From Staphylococcus simulans (GTDB lineage: Bacteria; Bacillota; Bacilli; Staphylococcales; Staphylococcaceae), in NCBI RefSeq assembly GCF_002994445.1, contig NZ_MRZJ01000005.1, positions 124,001 through 188,000 on the forward strand: a DNA stretch of 64,000 bases. Direction: 5' to 3'. Positions within the stretch are counted from its first letter, which is position 1; each line of letters starts with the position of its first letter. Position numbers and translations under genes: made by a program. This document shows positions 8,995-18,105 of the stretch, in pieces. The notes beneath the pieces are model-generated. The model searched no databases. It was not told where the DNA came from and was given only the letters and a program-made list of their open reading frames with translations.

Positions 8995-11817
8995 TTATTC
9001 CATAACATCACTTTTCTCAGCTTTTTCTGCTACTTTTTTCATCACAGGGTCAATCATCGGTTTAAAGATAATACCGATTAACAAGAAGCCGATACCGAAT
9101 AAGGATAAGAATATAACTTTCTTCGTTAAGATTTCAGGTACATAACCTCCGACCGCTTCTCTCATCGCATCAATCGCATACGAGAACGGCATAAACGGAT
9201 GGATCATTTGGAAGAACTCCGGTGTGACTTCAATCGGGAATGTACCTCCGCCGCCTGCAATCTGCAAGACTAACATAATAATCGCAATGGCTTTCCCTGG
9301 GTTGCCGAGTAATGACACCAAGGTATACACAATTGATACGAACACGAGTGAGGAAAGGACTGAAAGTCCGATAAACCATCCAACGTGTTCCACTTGTGCT
9401 TTCAAGATAATCAAGTCCCCGATAGAGACAATCAAGGATTGGATAATACCGATTAGGTAGAACAGTCCCATCTTGCCGACATAAATTTCTCTCGTTGTGA
9501 GCTGCTGCGTCATGGCAGTGTGCTTGTTATCAGTCGTAAGCAAGCTCACCATCAGCAATGCTCCTACCCAAATCGCAAGTGCTGTATAGAATGGTGTACT
9601 TGCAGAACCATAGTCTTTAACAGGGAAAATATCTTTCTCTTTGATATTAATCGGGTTGGCGATGACATCTGCTTGTTTCTTCAAGTCGTTTTTCAGTAAA
9701 TCCACCATTTTATCTACTGCGTCATCATCTTCAATTTCATTAAAGAGCTTATTCGCTTTTGCGATATCCTTCTCGATATCCGGCAAATCATGACGAATAA
9801 ATTCTGCTAAGTTATGCAAGTCTTCTTTAGCTTGCGGCTGATTCTCATTCAGCAAGTCCACTAAACGATCATAACGGCTAAACAATGTCGGTACATTTTG
9901 GTTTACCGTTGCGGTTGTATCTGCCAGCTGTTGTTCCAACTCAGGCAAGTCGTTTCGGATAAATGATGCTGCTCGTTCTACACCTTGCTTGAACTCTGGA
10001 TAGTAGTGCTGTGCAACTGCCATCGCATCCATATAACGTTGTTCGAGTCCCGGCAATGCACTCTGAATCGTGTCGATTCTATCACCAGCAATATTTAAGA
10101 TAGATTGTCCTTCATCGATAACTTGATGAATCGTATTCAGTTTAGACTGCACTGCAGACAGTTTTGCTTCGCCTTCATTCAACACTGACATAATTTCATT
10201 AGAGACATTGATGAGACGTTGATTCAAGTCGGAGCGGATATAATTTCTCAAGTCGCTTAATGCACTATCCACACGCGGCAATTCTTTTAATAAATCCACC
10301 GCTTCGCTTTTACCTGAACTGCCGTTTGCTAAGGCATCTCTTAATTGGTTTTGTTTCTTAATCAAGTGATTGACTCTGTTGTTTGCGGCTTCTAACGCTT
10401 GTATCTCTTGAGATAAATCCACATGTTCTCTTTCTTCTAATTCTGAAAGAATATCAATCAGCTGTTGGTTGGTCTTGCTTGTCACTTCAAGACGTTCTGT
10501 CATATTGTCTAAAGTTCCTTTAAAGTCTTTAGGTTGACCAGAAGCTAATATACCGTAAGTGATATTTTCCATCGCTTTGATATCTTTTTGACTGCTTTTT
10601 ACTTGCTGCTCTGCCTGTTTGGATAATGATAACAATGCAGTTGAGAGCGACGATTCCATTGCACTGACATCATTTTGATTGAATGTATCGTTGTTGGAAT
10701 TATCGTTCGTACTCATTTGAGCAGTTTGATAATTTCTTGATGCAGACGTGCTTTGCGGTGCTGTATCAGCACGTTCTTGCAAGTTTTGATTTACATTTTG
10801 GTTCACGTCTTGTGCATTATCCAGCACTTCTTGATAACTGCCGACACGTTGCTCTACAGCTGATAAGTAACCTTGCGCTTCATTGAGACCTTGTTTGCCT
10901 GTCTCAACCCCTTCGCTCGCAATATCGACACCGCGGTTAATGCGCGGGAAGGCTTGCGGTACATCATTCGATGCAATATTTAAAGCACGTTCAATATTCG
11001 GCAAGTATTCATTCAGTGCGAGAATCAGTTTTGCTTTCTCATTCAATGCCGGTACTGCCGCATTCACTCTGTTTAATTTATCAACCGCATCTAAGACATC
11101 GCCTTTATAGTTGTCTAAACCTCTGAACTTATCAGCGTAGGCATCCAGCTGATCTTGGTTTTGATCCAAGTATAAGATTTTCTTTGCGAACTCATTGATT
11201 TTCGGTATAGAATCATTAGCTGTTCCGACTGCTTTTTTAATCTTGTTAATCGTCGGTATTTCTTTTTCCAGTTTGATACCTAAGCGGTTGGCTTCGTCTA
11301 GCAAGGCTTTTGTGACGGTCTCATTAAACTTCTCATTCGCCTTTTGGACAATTGCACTGGTACCTGCATCTGTCATTTTAGGCGCAATTGCGTTCAGTTT
11401 TTGGTTCACTTTATATTCTACATCTGCTTGTTGAGGGTCTTTTCTCAATGTTCCTGTAATTTGGTGGGTGAACTTATCAGGTATGTACATCGCAGCGTAA
11501 TATTTACCCATCCTCAAGTCATGGTCAGCTTTCTTCCGGCTGACAAATTCCCAGTCAAAGTGATCATCTTTCTTTAAGGTATCGACAATGGTGTCGCCTA
11601 CGTTAATCTGTTTGCCTTTGACTTTATCTCCTTTATCCTCATTAACCACAGCAATTTTTATATTTTTTGTGTTTCCGTACGGATCCCAAGTCGCATCCAA
11701 GTTAAACCATGCATAAAAAGACGGCAGTATGGCGATACCGCCTAAAATCACCAGCACACCTGGGTTTTTAATGATTTTCTTTAAATCCATCAGAAACAGC
11801 TGGATTGCATTCTTCAT
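8995..11817 (-). CDS. YhgE/Pip-family membrane protein (phage infection protein-like, ABC-2 type)
   Basis: A 940-residue protein. One N-terminal membrane segment (about 20-38) is followed by the conserved SFYAWFNLDATWDPYGNT block, a long extracellular helical region of about 700 residues with heptad-like repeats (many LNRVN, LPxxxxxL patterns), and a C-terminal block of about five to six membrane segments (about 760-930) like ABC-2 permeases. Lactococcal Pip is a receptor for some phages, and YhgE-like proteins are linked to envelope functions; the true role here is unknown. ATG at 11817 follows AGAGGTG. It is divergent from the cell-wall hydrolase gene, an arrangement I recall also from S. 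aureus. Confidence 0.85.
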   Translation of the reverse strand: MKNAIQLFLMDLKKIIKNPGVLVILGGIAILPSFYAWFNLDATWDPYGNTKNIKIAVVNEDKGDKVKGKQINVGDTIVDTLKKDDHFDWEFVSRKKADHDLRMGKYYAAMYIPDKFTHQITGTLRKDPQQADVEYKVNQKLNAIAPKMTDAGTSAIVQKANEKFNETVTKALLDEANRLGIKLEKEIPTINKIKKAVGTANDSIPKINEFAKKILYLDQNQDQLDAYADKFRGLDNYKGDVLDAVDKLNRVNAAVPALNEKAKLILALNEYLPNIERALNIASNDVPQAFPRINRGVDIASEGVETGKQGLNEAQGYLSAVEQRVGSYQEVLDNAQDVNQNVNQNLQERADTAPQSTSASRNYQTAQMSTNDNSNNDTFNQNDVSAMESSLSTALLSLSKQAEQQVKSSQKDIKAMENITYGILASGQPKDFKGTLDNMTERLEVTSKTNQQLIDILSELEEREHVDLSQEIQALEAANNRVNHLIKKQNQLRDALANGSSGKSEAVDLLKELPRVDSALSDLRNYIRSDLNQRLINVSNEIMSVLNEGEAKLSAVQSKLNTIHQVIDEGQSILNIAGDRIDTIQSALPGLEQRYMDAMAVAQHYYPEFKQGVERAASFIRNDLPELEQQLADTTATVNQNVPTLFSRYDRLVDLLNENQPQAKEDLHNLAEFIRHDLPDIEKDIAKANKLFNEIEDDDAVDKMVDLLKNDLKKQADVIANPINIKEKDIFPVKDYGSASTPFYTALAIWVGALLMVSLLTTDNKHTAMTQQLTTREIYVGKMGLFYLIGIIQSLIVSIGDLIILKAQVEHVGWFIGLSVLSSLVFVSIVYTLVSLLGNPGKAIAIIMLVLQIAGGGGTFPIEVTPEFFQMIHPFMPFSYAIDAMREAVGGYVPEILTKKVIFLSLFGIGFLLIGIIFKPMIDPVMKKVAEKAEKSDVME

Positions 11818-12030
11818 TTATACACCTCTAAAATTGTATCTATTTTAAACCTAACATTAATTCAAATTCACTATTTGTTTATTTTGTATAAATTGATATA
11901 ATGGCTTCATTAGAAAGGGTATATCTCAAATAGTTAATCGGTGTCAACTTACCATAAGACTGTAACCAGTGTACCAAGTCAAACGATAGTTTGTACATAG
12001 TAAAGTATAATATTTAAGCGAGGTATTTTC

Positions 12031-14220
12031 ATGAAGAAACAAAAATTATTCGTCTGTATGCTTTCGACTTCATTACTCCTTCCATCTTTCCCATTGAATA
12101 ATATCAGCACAGCGGCTTCAGATGAGATCACTGCACCTGATGTCTCACAAGAGGATTCGAAAAGCAGCACACCAAAAGCATCAGACACTTCACATACAGA
12201 AGATAAAGCAGATGACTCAAAAGCTGCTTCTTCTGAAAATGATGATGACATAGAAAAAGGATCATCTAAAACAACAGAACCAAAATCTAAAGCGTCCACA
12301 CATGATGAAACAGAGTCAGCACAAAAAACTGCGGACAATGCACAAGAACAAAAAACGACAAAACCATCAACTGACACTGATACACCTAGAAGCGATTATG
12401 ATAAATATACGTTAGACTTCTTTAAACCAGCAGAACAACGTACAAACAATCATCGTTTCCATAGTTGGTTCAGCCGCTTCTTCCAAAGCAGTCAAAACGA
12501 AACAGACCAAACGTCTTCAACAAAACAAGAAACAACGTCTAACACGTCACCCAGTGGTTCTAATGAAACTTTCTTCATGAATGAAGATACCAACAATCAA
12601 ACAGCACAGCCATCTGAAGATGAAACAGCGTCCCAACCAGATAACGATTCTGATACACCAGCACCTGAAACTGATACAGACAACAACGATGTATCTGAAT
12701 CCTCTGATGAGACACAAGACTCTAATACACAAAATAACAACACTAACTCTGAAGCTTCACCGGATGTCTCACAAGATGACAATGACATTCTTCAGCAACT
12801 AGACGAAGCCAGTTCCAACGCTGCTGATGATTCAGCAACTATAGATAAAGATACACAAGAACCTTCAGAATCCAATCCAACCGAAACACCGGATAATGAT
12901 GGTACTGAAACAGACACTTCATCAGAAAGTGATACAACACAAGATACTCAAGAAGACACAAAAGCACCTAAGACAGAATCACAAGCAGATGACCGTGTCT
13001 TAGAATCGATTCTAGATCAATACAGTGAAGATGCGAAACAAAGCAAGGCAGACTATGATGCGCAAAAAGAAAAACAAGCACAGCCTAAGATACACAAGCA
13101 ATCCAAATCGCCACAAGCGTCTTCAAAACAGTCGAAAGAAAATCATGAAAATCCGCAATTGCCTTCTCAATCAGAGATGAAACACAAACAAAAGCCTGCA
13201 CAATCGTTTGAAGGTGATTTAAGACGTTCGAACCTCAGAACAACTGCGACATTCCAATTGTTGCCGAATGTATCAAACCGCTCAGAGCAGTCTGGTGATT
13301 TCGCAGTCAGTGAAAATAAAGCTACACGCGACTTTATTAAAGCCATTGCGAAAGATGCACACCAAATCGGACAAGATGAAGATATTTATGCTTCTGTCAT
13401 GATTGCACAAGCGATTTTAGAATCTGACTCAGGCAACAGCAGTCTAGCACGTGCACCGCATTATAACTTATTCGGTATTAAAGGTGCGTACCAAGGACAG
13501 TCCGCGACTTTTAATACGCTTGAAGACAGCGGAAGCAGTATGTATCAAATCTCTGCTCAATTTCGCAGTTACCCAAGTGAAAAAGAATCACTTGAAGACT
13601 ATGCGGCGTTAATTAAAAACGGCATTGACGACAATCCGACGATTTATCAGCCGACTTGGAAAAGCGAAGCTTCAAGCTATCGTGCCGCAACGAGACACTT
13701 AGCTACAACTTATGCGACAGATACACGTTATGCGGATAAATTGAACAGTCTGATCCGTTATTATGATTTAACACAATTCGACAAACAAAAGATGCCTAAC
13801 CTATCTGACTACCAGCCAAGTACGACAAAAAGCCATGGAGACTTTAAACCGTTTGAAGAAACAACCGGCAACACACCTTATCCGCACGGACAATGTACAT
13901 GGTATGTCTATAATCGTATGGCACAGTTTAATCAATCTATCAGCGGCGACTTAGGTGATGCACGTAATTGGAATAATCGCGCAGAACGTAAAGGTTATCA
14001 TGTCTCTGATGCTCCAAAAGCACATAGTGCAGTGGTCTTTGAAGCAGGCCAGCAAGGTGCTGATGGTATCTATGGTCATGTAGCTTTTGTAGAAAAGGTT
14101 AATCCAGATGGTTCTATTGTTATTTCTGAATCTAATGTTCAAGGTTTAGGCGTTATTTCTTATCGAACTATCGACGCACAAGATGCATCTGAATTAAGTT
14201 ATATTGAAGGCCAAAAATAA
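12031..14220 (+). CDS. scaH: Secreted peptidoglycan hydrolase: glucosaminidase plus CHAP domain (ScaH-like)
   Basis: A 729-residue exported wall hydrolase. Residues 1-30 are a signal peptide ending near TAASDE. Residues about 35-400 are a low-complexity linker rich in Asp, Glu, Ser, Thr, Gln and Asn without recognisable fold. About 425-580 is a glucosaminidase domain (MIAQAILESDSGNSSLA with its catalytic Glu, and HYNLFGIKG). About 615-729 is a CHAP amidase/endopeptidase domain, with the catalytic Cys in YPHGQCTWYVYNR and His in GIYGHVAFVEKV. The domain order matches S. aureus ScaH. The linker is unusually long and acidic. ATG at 12031 follows GCGAGG. A strong terminator follows. Confidence 0.88.
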   Translation: MKKQKLFVCMLSTSLLLPSFPLNNISTAASDEITAPDVSQEDSKSSTPKASDTSHTEDKADDSKAASSENDDDIEKGSSKTTEPKSKASTHDETESAQKTADNAQEQKTTKPSTDTDTPRSDYDKYTLDFFKPAEQRTNNHRFHSWFSRFFQSSQNETDQTSSTKQETTSNTSPSGSNETFFMNEDTNNQTAQPSEDETASQPDNDSDTPAPETDTDNNDVSESSDETQDSNTQNNNTNSEASPDVSQDDNDILQQLDEASSNAADDSATIDKDTQEPSESNPTETPDNDGTETDTSSESDTTQDTQEDTKAPKTESQADDRVLESILDQYSEDAKQSKADYDAQKEKQAQPKIHKQSKSPQASSKQSKENHENPQLPSQSEMKHKQKPAQSFEGDLRRSNLRTTATFQLLPNVSNRSEQSGDFAVSENKATRDFIKAIAKDAHQIGQDEDIYASVMIAQAILESDSGNSSLARAPHYNLFGIKGAYQGQSATFNTLEDSGSSMYQISAQFRSYPSEKESLEDYAALIKNGIDDNPTIYQPTWKSEASSYRAATRHLATTYATDTRYADKLNSLIRYYDLTQFDKQKMPNLSDYQPSTTKSHGDFKPFEETTGNTPYPHGQCTWYVYNRMAQFNQSISGDLGDARNWNNRAERKGYHVSDAPKAHSAVVFEAGQQGADGIYGHVAFVEKVNPDGSIVISESNVQGLGVISYRTIDAQDASELSYIEGQK

Positions 14221-14237
14221 AATTATTCCAAAGATAA

Positions 14238-14283
14238 AACGCTCCATTCAAAACCAAGCAATTGGTCCTTTGAATGGAGCGTT
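14238..14283. terminator. Bidirectional terminator between scaH and sasF
   Basis: A perfect 15-bp stem, AACGCTCCATTCAAA with its complement, around a 16-base loop. U-rich flanks occur on both sides, better on the minus strand. It serves the converging scaH- and sasF-like genes. Confidence 0.85.
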
Positions 14284-14316
14284 ATTTATAATGATTTACT
14301 TCAATGAATTGAATGA

Positions 14317-16215
14317 TTAAGATGATTTCGTTTTACGGCGTTTCACAAACCATGTAATACCGCTTCCGATAATAACGAATGCAATACCTAGCGGCAATGC
14401 TGAGCGTTTAGCGACTTCACCCGCTGCCGGCAAATCAAAGTTGCCGTCATCATCAAATAAACCGCTTAAGAAGTCATCAGACGGATTGCCTAAAGATAAA
14501 GCACGTCCTTGCGAAGGATTAGGAATATCCGGAATTTTATCCAACACACTGTCTCCGCTTAACAGTTTATCTAGGAGACTCGGTCCGCTGAATAAGCCTG
14601 TATGACTGCCAAGCAATGGTTTATCCAATCCACTTTCTTTAGACAGCTGCAGTAAGCTTGGTGTGTCTTTTAACGGATCAAAGATACCGCGTACATTTGA
14701 TTTCAATCGACTGATATCATTATCTACTTTGAGTAAATGATTCAAATGGCGATCAATATCAGAAGTCATTAATTTTAACAGTTCAGCCTTCTTATCTTCT
14801 TTCTTTGCGATGATATTCGCTAATGCACGTGCTTTAGCATCGTTGAATTTAGAAGCTAATATCGTTTCAATCGCTTGGCGCTGATTATGTGCTTGGTCAA
14901 TCACATTGCCAAGAATATCGTCGCCTGAAATATCAGAACCATAATGTTGTTTGAGCAGTTGTACAATTTGTGCACTGTTTGGATGATTGCGCATGATTTC
15001 TGCAGCTTTATCCACTGCTTCTTGTTGTTCAAATTTCGTAGATAATAAAGTCTGAATCAAAGCTTCTTTATCTTCTGCTTTATCAAACATAGATTCTAAT
15101 AAGCTGTCGCTTGAGAAGGAAGAGAGTCCATCTAATTGACTTAAGACTTGGCTCGCAATTTGTGAGTCTGTTTTGCCTTTAGTTTCAATACGATCAAGTA
15201 TAGACTGTGCTTGTTGTTCATCTACAGTACTTCCGATAATGGATTTTACTGCTTCTCGTTTATCTGAAGCAGATTGCAGGCGGTCTAAGACAATACTATC
15301 TTGTTGTTTTAAGTTTTCTTTAGTCGTTTCAATTTCATTTCTGAGACGGTCGGCTTTTGATTTTGAAAGTTCATGGCGTTCAGCTAATCTATTTTCCAGT
15401 TCCTGCAAGTTAGCCTCTTTATTTTGAACATATTGATCTAAATCTTGTTTCGTTGTTTCTCGTGCAGTCGTCACACGATTAATATCATGTCTAATATTAC
15501 TTAATACTTGTGAAGCTTGTTTGTTCACTTCATCCGCTTTAGCGTCCTCGTTGTCAGAAAGGTCTCTTTCACCATCATTTAGTTTCCCGTTATCAACTTT
15601 ATAAGAGAGTGCTTCTAAATCTGAGATAAATTCATCAATACTTTGATTGGCCTTTTCCTGCTTTAATTGAGCATCTGCCACTTGAGATGAAGTACTTGAA
15701 TCACTTGTTTGTGCTTGTTGTGAAGCTTGATTCAAATCTTCACGCACTTTTTCTAATCGGTCTGACACATCCGCTGCTTCATTATCTTGAATTGTTTGAT
15801 CTTCATTGTGAGTAGAAGTATTTGATTGTGTTTCATTATTTTTTGTTAAATCAGAAGCTGCTTTATCTTCTTTAAGTTGTGTTTCTTTTTCTTTCGCATC
15901 TTTTAAGATTGCGTCTATTTGCGATACACGCTCTGCTTTATTGATATCTGTTTTGAATTTAGTTTTATCACTATCATTCATTGTTTTAATACGATTAATT
16001 TCTTTTTTCGCTTCTTCTATACGCGACTTAAGTGTTGTTGCATTAGTATCTTGTGTGGTTTTAATATCTATTTGATTTTCCGCTGCCACAGTAGGTGTGG
16101 ACGTTAAGTTATAACTAAATAACGTTGTACTTAACAATACAACAACACTTGAAAATTTAAATGAATGGCTGAACTTATTTTTATGATTTGAATCAGGGTA
16201 TCTCTCTTTTTTCAT
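14317..16215 (-). CDS. sasF: Cell-wall-anchored surface protein, SasF-like, with LPAAG sorting signal
   Basis: A 632-residue surface protein. The N-terminal signal region (about 1-45) ends at PTVAAENQ. Then follow a long charged helical region with coiled-coil character (about 55-340), a middle segment with repeated LL-xx-K/H and IA/IL blocks (about 340-510), and a C-terminal sorting signal: LPAAGE, a hydrophobic stretch and KRRKTKSS. The sortase motif has Ala instead of the usual Thr, like the LPKAG of S. aureus SasF. The location beside the CHAP glucosaminidase gene also fits SasF. ATG at 16215 follows GGAAAGGTGAAG. Its start is only 35 bases from the stop of an upstream nuclease gene. Confidence 0.8.
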   Translation of the reverse strand: MKKERYPDSNHKNKFSHSFKFSSVVVLLSTTLFSYNLTSTPTVAAENQIDIKTTQDTNATTLKSRIEEAKKEINRIKTMNDSDKTKFKTDINKAERVSQIDAILKDAKEKETQLKEDKAASDLTKNNETQSNTSTHNEDQTIQDNEAADVSDRLEKVREDLNQASQQAQTSDSSTSSQVADAQLKQEKANQSIDEFISDLEALSYKVDNGKLNDGERDLSDNEDAKADEVNKQASQVLSNIRHDINRVTTARETTKQDLDQYVQNKEANLQELENRLAERHELSKSKADRLRNEIETTKENLKQQDSIVLDRLQSASDKREAVKSIIGSTVDEQQAQSILDRIETKGKTDSQIASQVLSQLDGLSSFSSDSLLESMFDKAEDKEALIQTLLSTKFEQQEAVDKAAEIMRNHPNSAQIVQLLKQHYGSDISGDDILGNVIDQAHNQRQAIETILASKFNDAKARALANIIAKKEDKKAELLKLMTSDIDRHLNHLLKVDNDISRLKSNVRGIFDPLKDTPSLLQLSKESGLDKPLLGSHTGLFSGPSLLDKLLSGDSVLDKIPDIPNPSQGRALSLGNPSDDFLSGLFDDDGNFDLPAAGEVAKRSALPLGIAFVIIGSGITWFVKRRKTKSS

Positions 16216-16250
16216 TCACTTCACCTTTCCTCATCACTATACAGCTATCA

Positions 16251-17048
16251 TTATATTAGTTTACACCTATCATTCAAAGAGGAAACTATTAATTGCTTTA
16301 ATTCATCGATTTCTAAAGGTCTGTCTTTCTTTCTATGAATCATTCTATGGCAATTCGGACAAAGTGGAACTAAATCAGTTTGCGGATCTACACTAACTTC
16401 TTTTCTAGTAATGTACATTGGCTTAGTATGATGCACTTCAATGAATCCTTTACCTAATTCTCCATAATATTCTTCAAAGTTAAACCCACATACTTTGCAT
16501 GTCATACCATGAATTTCTATAGCTTTTCTTCTAAGAGATTGGTCCCTCTCAAATCTAGTGCCATAACTTTTTATGAGTTTCCCTTCTTTATACAAGAAAT
16601 TTTCTAATTCACTTTCTTCAGAAGCAGTGTTTTGTTCATTATCAAAACTATCTAAAATAAATTTAAGCAATTCATCCTTTAAGGATCTCGGCCCTTGAAT
16701 ATTTCCTTTTAATCCATACTTTTTAAGTTCTTTTAATGTTATAGGAGTTTGTGTTTTACTTTTTAATAATTTTAATTCCATGTAATTTCCATAATTTCCA
16801 TAGTTTTCAGTATTAGTCATAAACTCTTTATCTTCCATAGACGCAGTTGATTTGTTTACATTTTGAATTATACACATATACATAATCCCCGAATAAGGCT
16901 TACTAGCATATATAAATACTTTATCTCCTGGTCGCGCTGACTTCATATTGTTACTTTGTTTCCAATCTATAACCTCTAACTTATTAAATGCACCAATTAC
17001 ATCATATGATTTTACATTACACGGTATAACCCAATATTTATTACTCAT
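16251..17048 (-). CDS. EVE-HNH endonuclease, probably modification-dependent (type IV-like) restriction enzyme
   Basis: 265 residues in two domains. Residues about 1-135 look like an EVE/PUA-type reader: KYWVIPCNVKSYD, GDKVFIYAS and GIMYMCIIQNV. The C-terminal part (about 165-255) is an HNH nuclease: paired cysteines in CKVCGF and CPNCH, the HH in IEVHHTKP, and NCHRMIHR. Related EVE-HNH proteins cut DNA with modified cytosines, so host defence against modified phage or foreign DNA is likely. No methyltransferase or specificity gene lies beside it. The ATG at 17048 follows GGAGGTG. Codon use is more AT-rich than its neighbours, which suggests acquisition by transfer. Confidence 0.8.
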   Translation of the reverse strand: MSNKYWVIPCNVKSYDVIGAFNKLEVIDWKQSNNMKSARPGDKVFIYASKPYSGIMYMCIIQNVNKSTASMEDKEFMTNTENYGNYGNYMELKLLKSKTQTPITLKELKKYGLKGNIQGPRSLKDELLKFILDSFDNEQNTASEESELENFLYKEGKLIKSYGTRFERDQSLRRKAIEIHGMTCKVCGFNFEEYYGELGKGFIEVHHTKPMYITRKEVSVDPQTDLVPLCPNCHRMIHRKKDRPLEIDELKQLIVSSLNDRCKLI

Positions 17049-17224
17049 ATCGCACCTCCATATTTTATTTTTTCATAATCCACCTATTTATACACCACAC
17101 TAATTATATATATTTTAACTTTACCCTTTTCTATCTAAACTTGCTTAAACATTTCCTTAATCTTAAAATTAATGTGAGTAAATCAATACACGAGATGTAT
17201 TGAATAATTAATGGAGTGATAAGC

Positions 17225-17962
17225 GTGGATACTAAAATAACACAGTTGAAAGACATCATTGATAATTCTAATAAGATTACGTTCTTTACAGGTGCAGGTA
17301 TTTCAGTCGCAAGTGGTATTCCTGATTTTCGTTCTATCGGCGGTTTAAATGATGAAATTGCAAAGCAAGGTTTATCGCCTGAATATATCTTGAGTCATGA
17401 TTACTTGCAAAGTAACCCAGACGGCTTCATGGACTTTTGTCATAAGTATTTATTGTTTGCGGATAAAAAACCTAATGTTGTACATGAATGGATCGCAAAA
17501 CTTGAAGCGGAACATAAATCTTTAGGTGTTGTTACTCAAAATATTGATGGTCTGCATACAGATGCAGGCAGTAAAAATGTAGATGAGTTGCATGGTACAT
17601 TAAATATTTTCTACAGTATCAATGATGAGAATGATCAATACTCAAAATTCGATATCATCGACCATAACTTGCGTCATAGTAAGAAAGACGGCAGTCCGCT
17701 CAGACCGGCCATTGTCTTATACGGTGAAATGTTAAATCAAATGACAATGTTCAGCGCATTAAGCAAAATCAAACAAGCGGATACTTTAGTGGTCTTAGGT
17801 TCTTCACTCGTTGTACAGCCTGCGGCTGGATTAATTTCCAACTTTGAAGGTGAAAACTTAGTCATCATCAATAAAGATGCGACATCTTATGATCATGATG
17901 CAGATTTAGTCATTCATGATGATATGGTCAACGTCATCAATGCACTTAATAACATTGACTAA
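17225..17962 (+). CDS. Sir2-family NAD-dependent protein deacylase without zinc cysteines
   Basis: 245 residues. It keeps the sirtuin signature: FFTGAGISVASGIPDFRS (about 20-37), TQNIDGLH (about 99-106), the catalytic His in DELHG, VLGSSLVVQPA and the NKD ribose-binding segment. The four cysteines that normally hold the structural zinc are absent: after ELHGTLNIFY the module reads SINDENDQYSKFD and HSKKDGSPLRP. Its length is unchanged, so this looks like substitution rather than deletion. GTG at 17225 is chosen because GGAG lies 8 bases upstream; the frame is open a little further. It is monocistronic with its own terminator. Deacylase activity is inferred from the retained motifs. Confidence 0.85.
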   Translation: MDTKITQLKDIIDNSNKITFFTGAGISVASGIPDFRSIGGLNDEIAKQGLSPEYILSHDYLQSNPDGFMDFCHKYLLFADKKPNVVHEWIAKLEAEHKSLGVVTQNIDGLHTDAGSKNVDELHGTLNIFYSINDENDQYSKFDIIDHNLRHSKKDGSPLRPAIVLYGEMLNQMTMFSALSKIKQADTLVVLGSSLVVQPAAGLISNFEGENLVIINKDATSYDHDADLVIHDDMVNVINALNNID

Positions 17963-17974
17963 TCCTATTGAACC

Positions 17975-18014
17975 AGCAGCCTTCCATCTATATTTTGATG
18001 AGGCTGTTTTTTTT
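17975..18014 (+). terminator. Terminator after the sirtuin gene
   Basis: CAGCCTTCCATC pairs imperfectly with GATGAGGCTG and is followed by a run of eight T residues. Confidence 0.8.
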
Positions 18015-18105
18015 ATGCTTTATTTTAAGATAATGTCACTATTTTATTTATTCACGTATGGTTGAACACGACCTAGGGTAATGAATAAGTAAGAGGTGAT
18101 TGTAC

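Noticed and set aside
11979-12802. Frames opposite and alternative to the acidic linker of the CHAP protein
   Set aside because: They arise from the low-complexity coding sequence and have no independent support.
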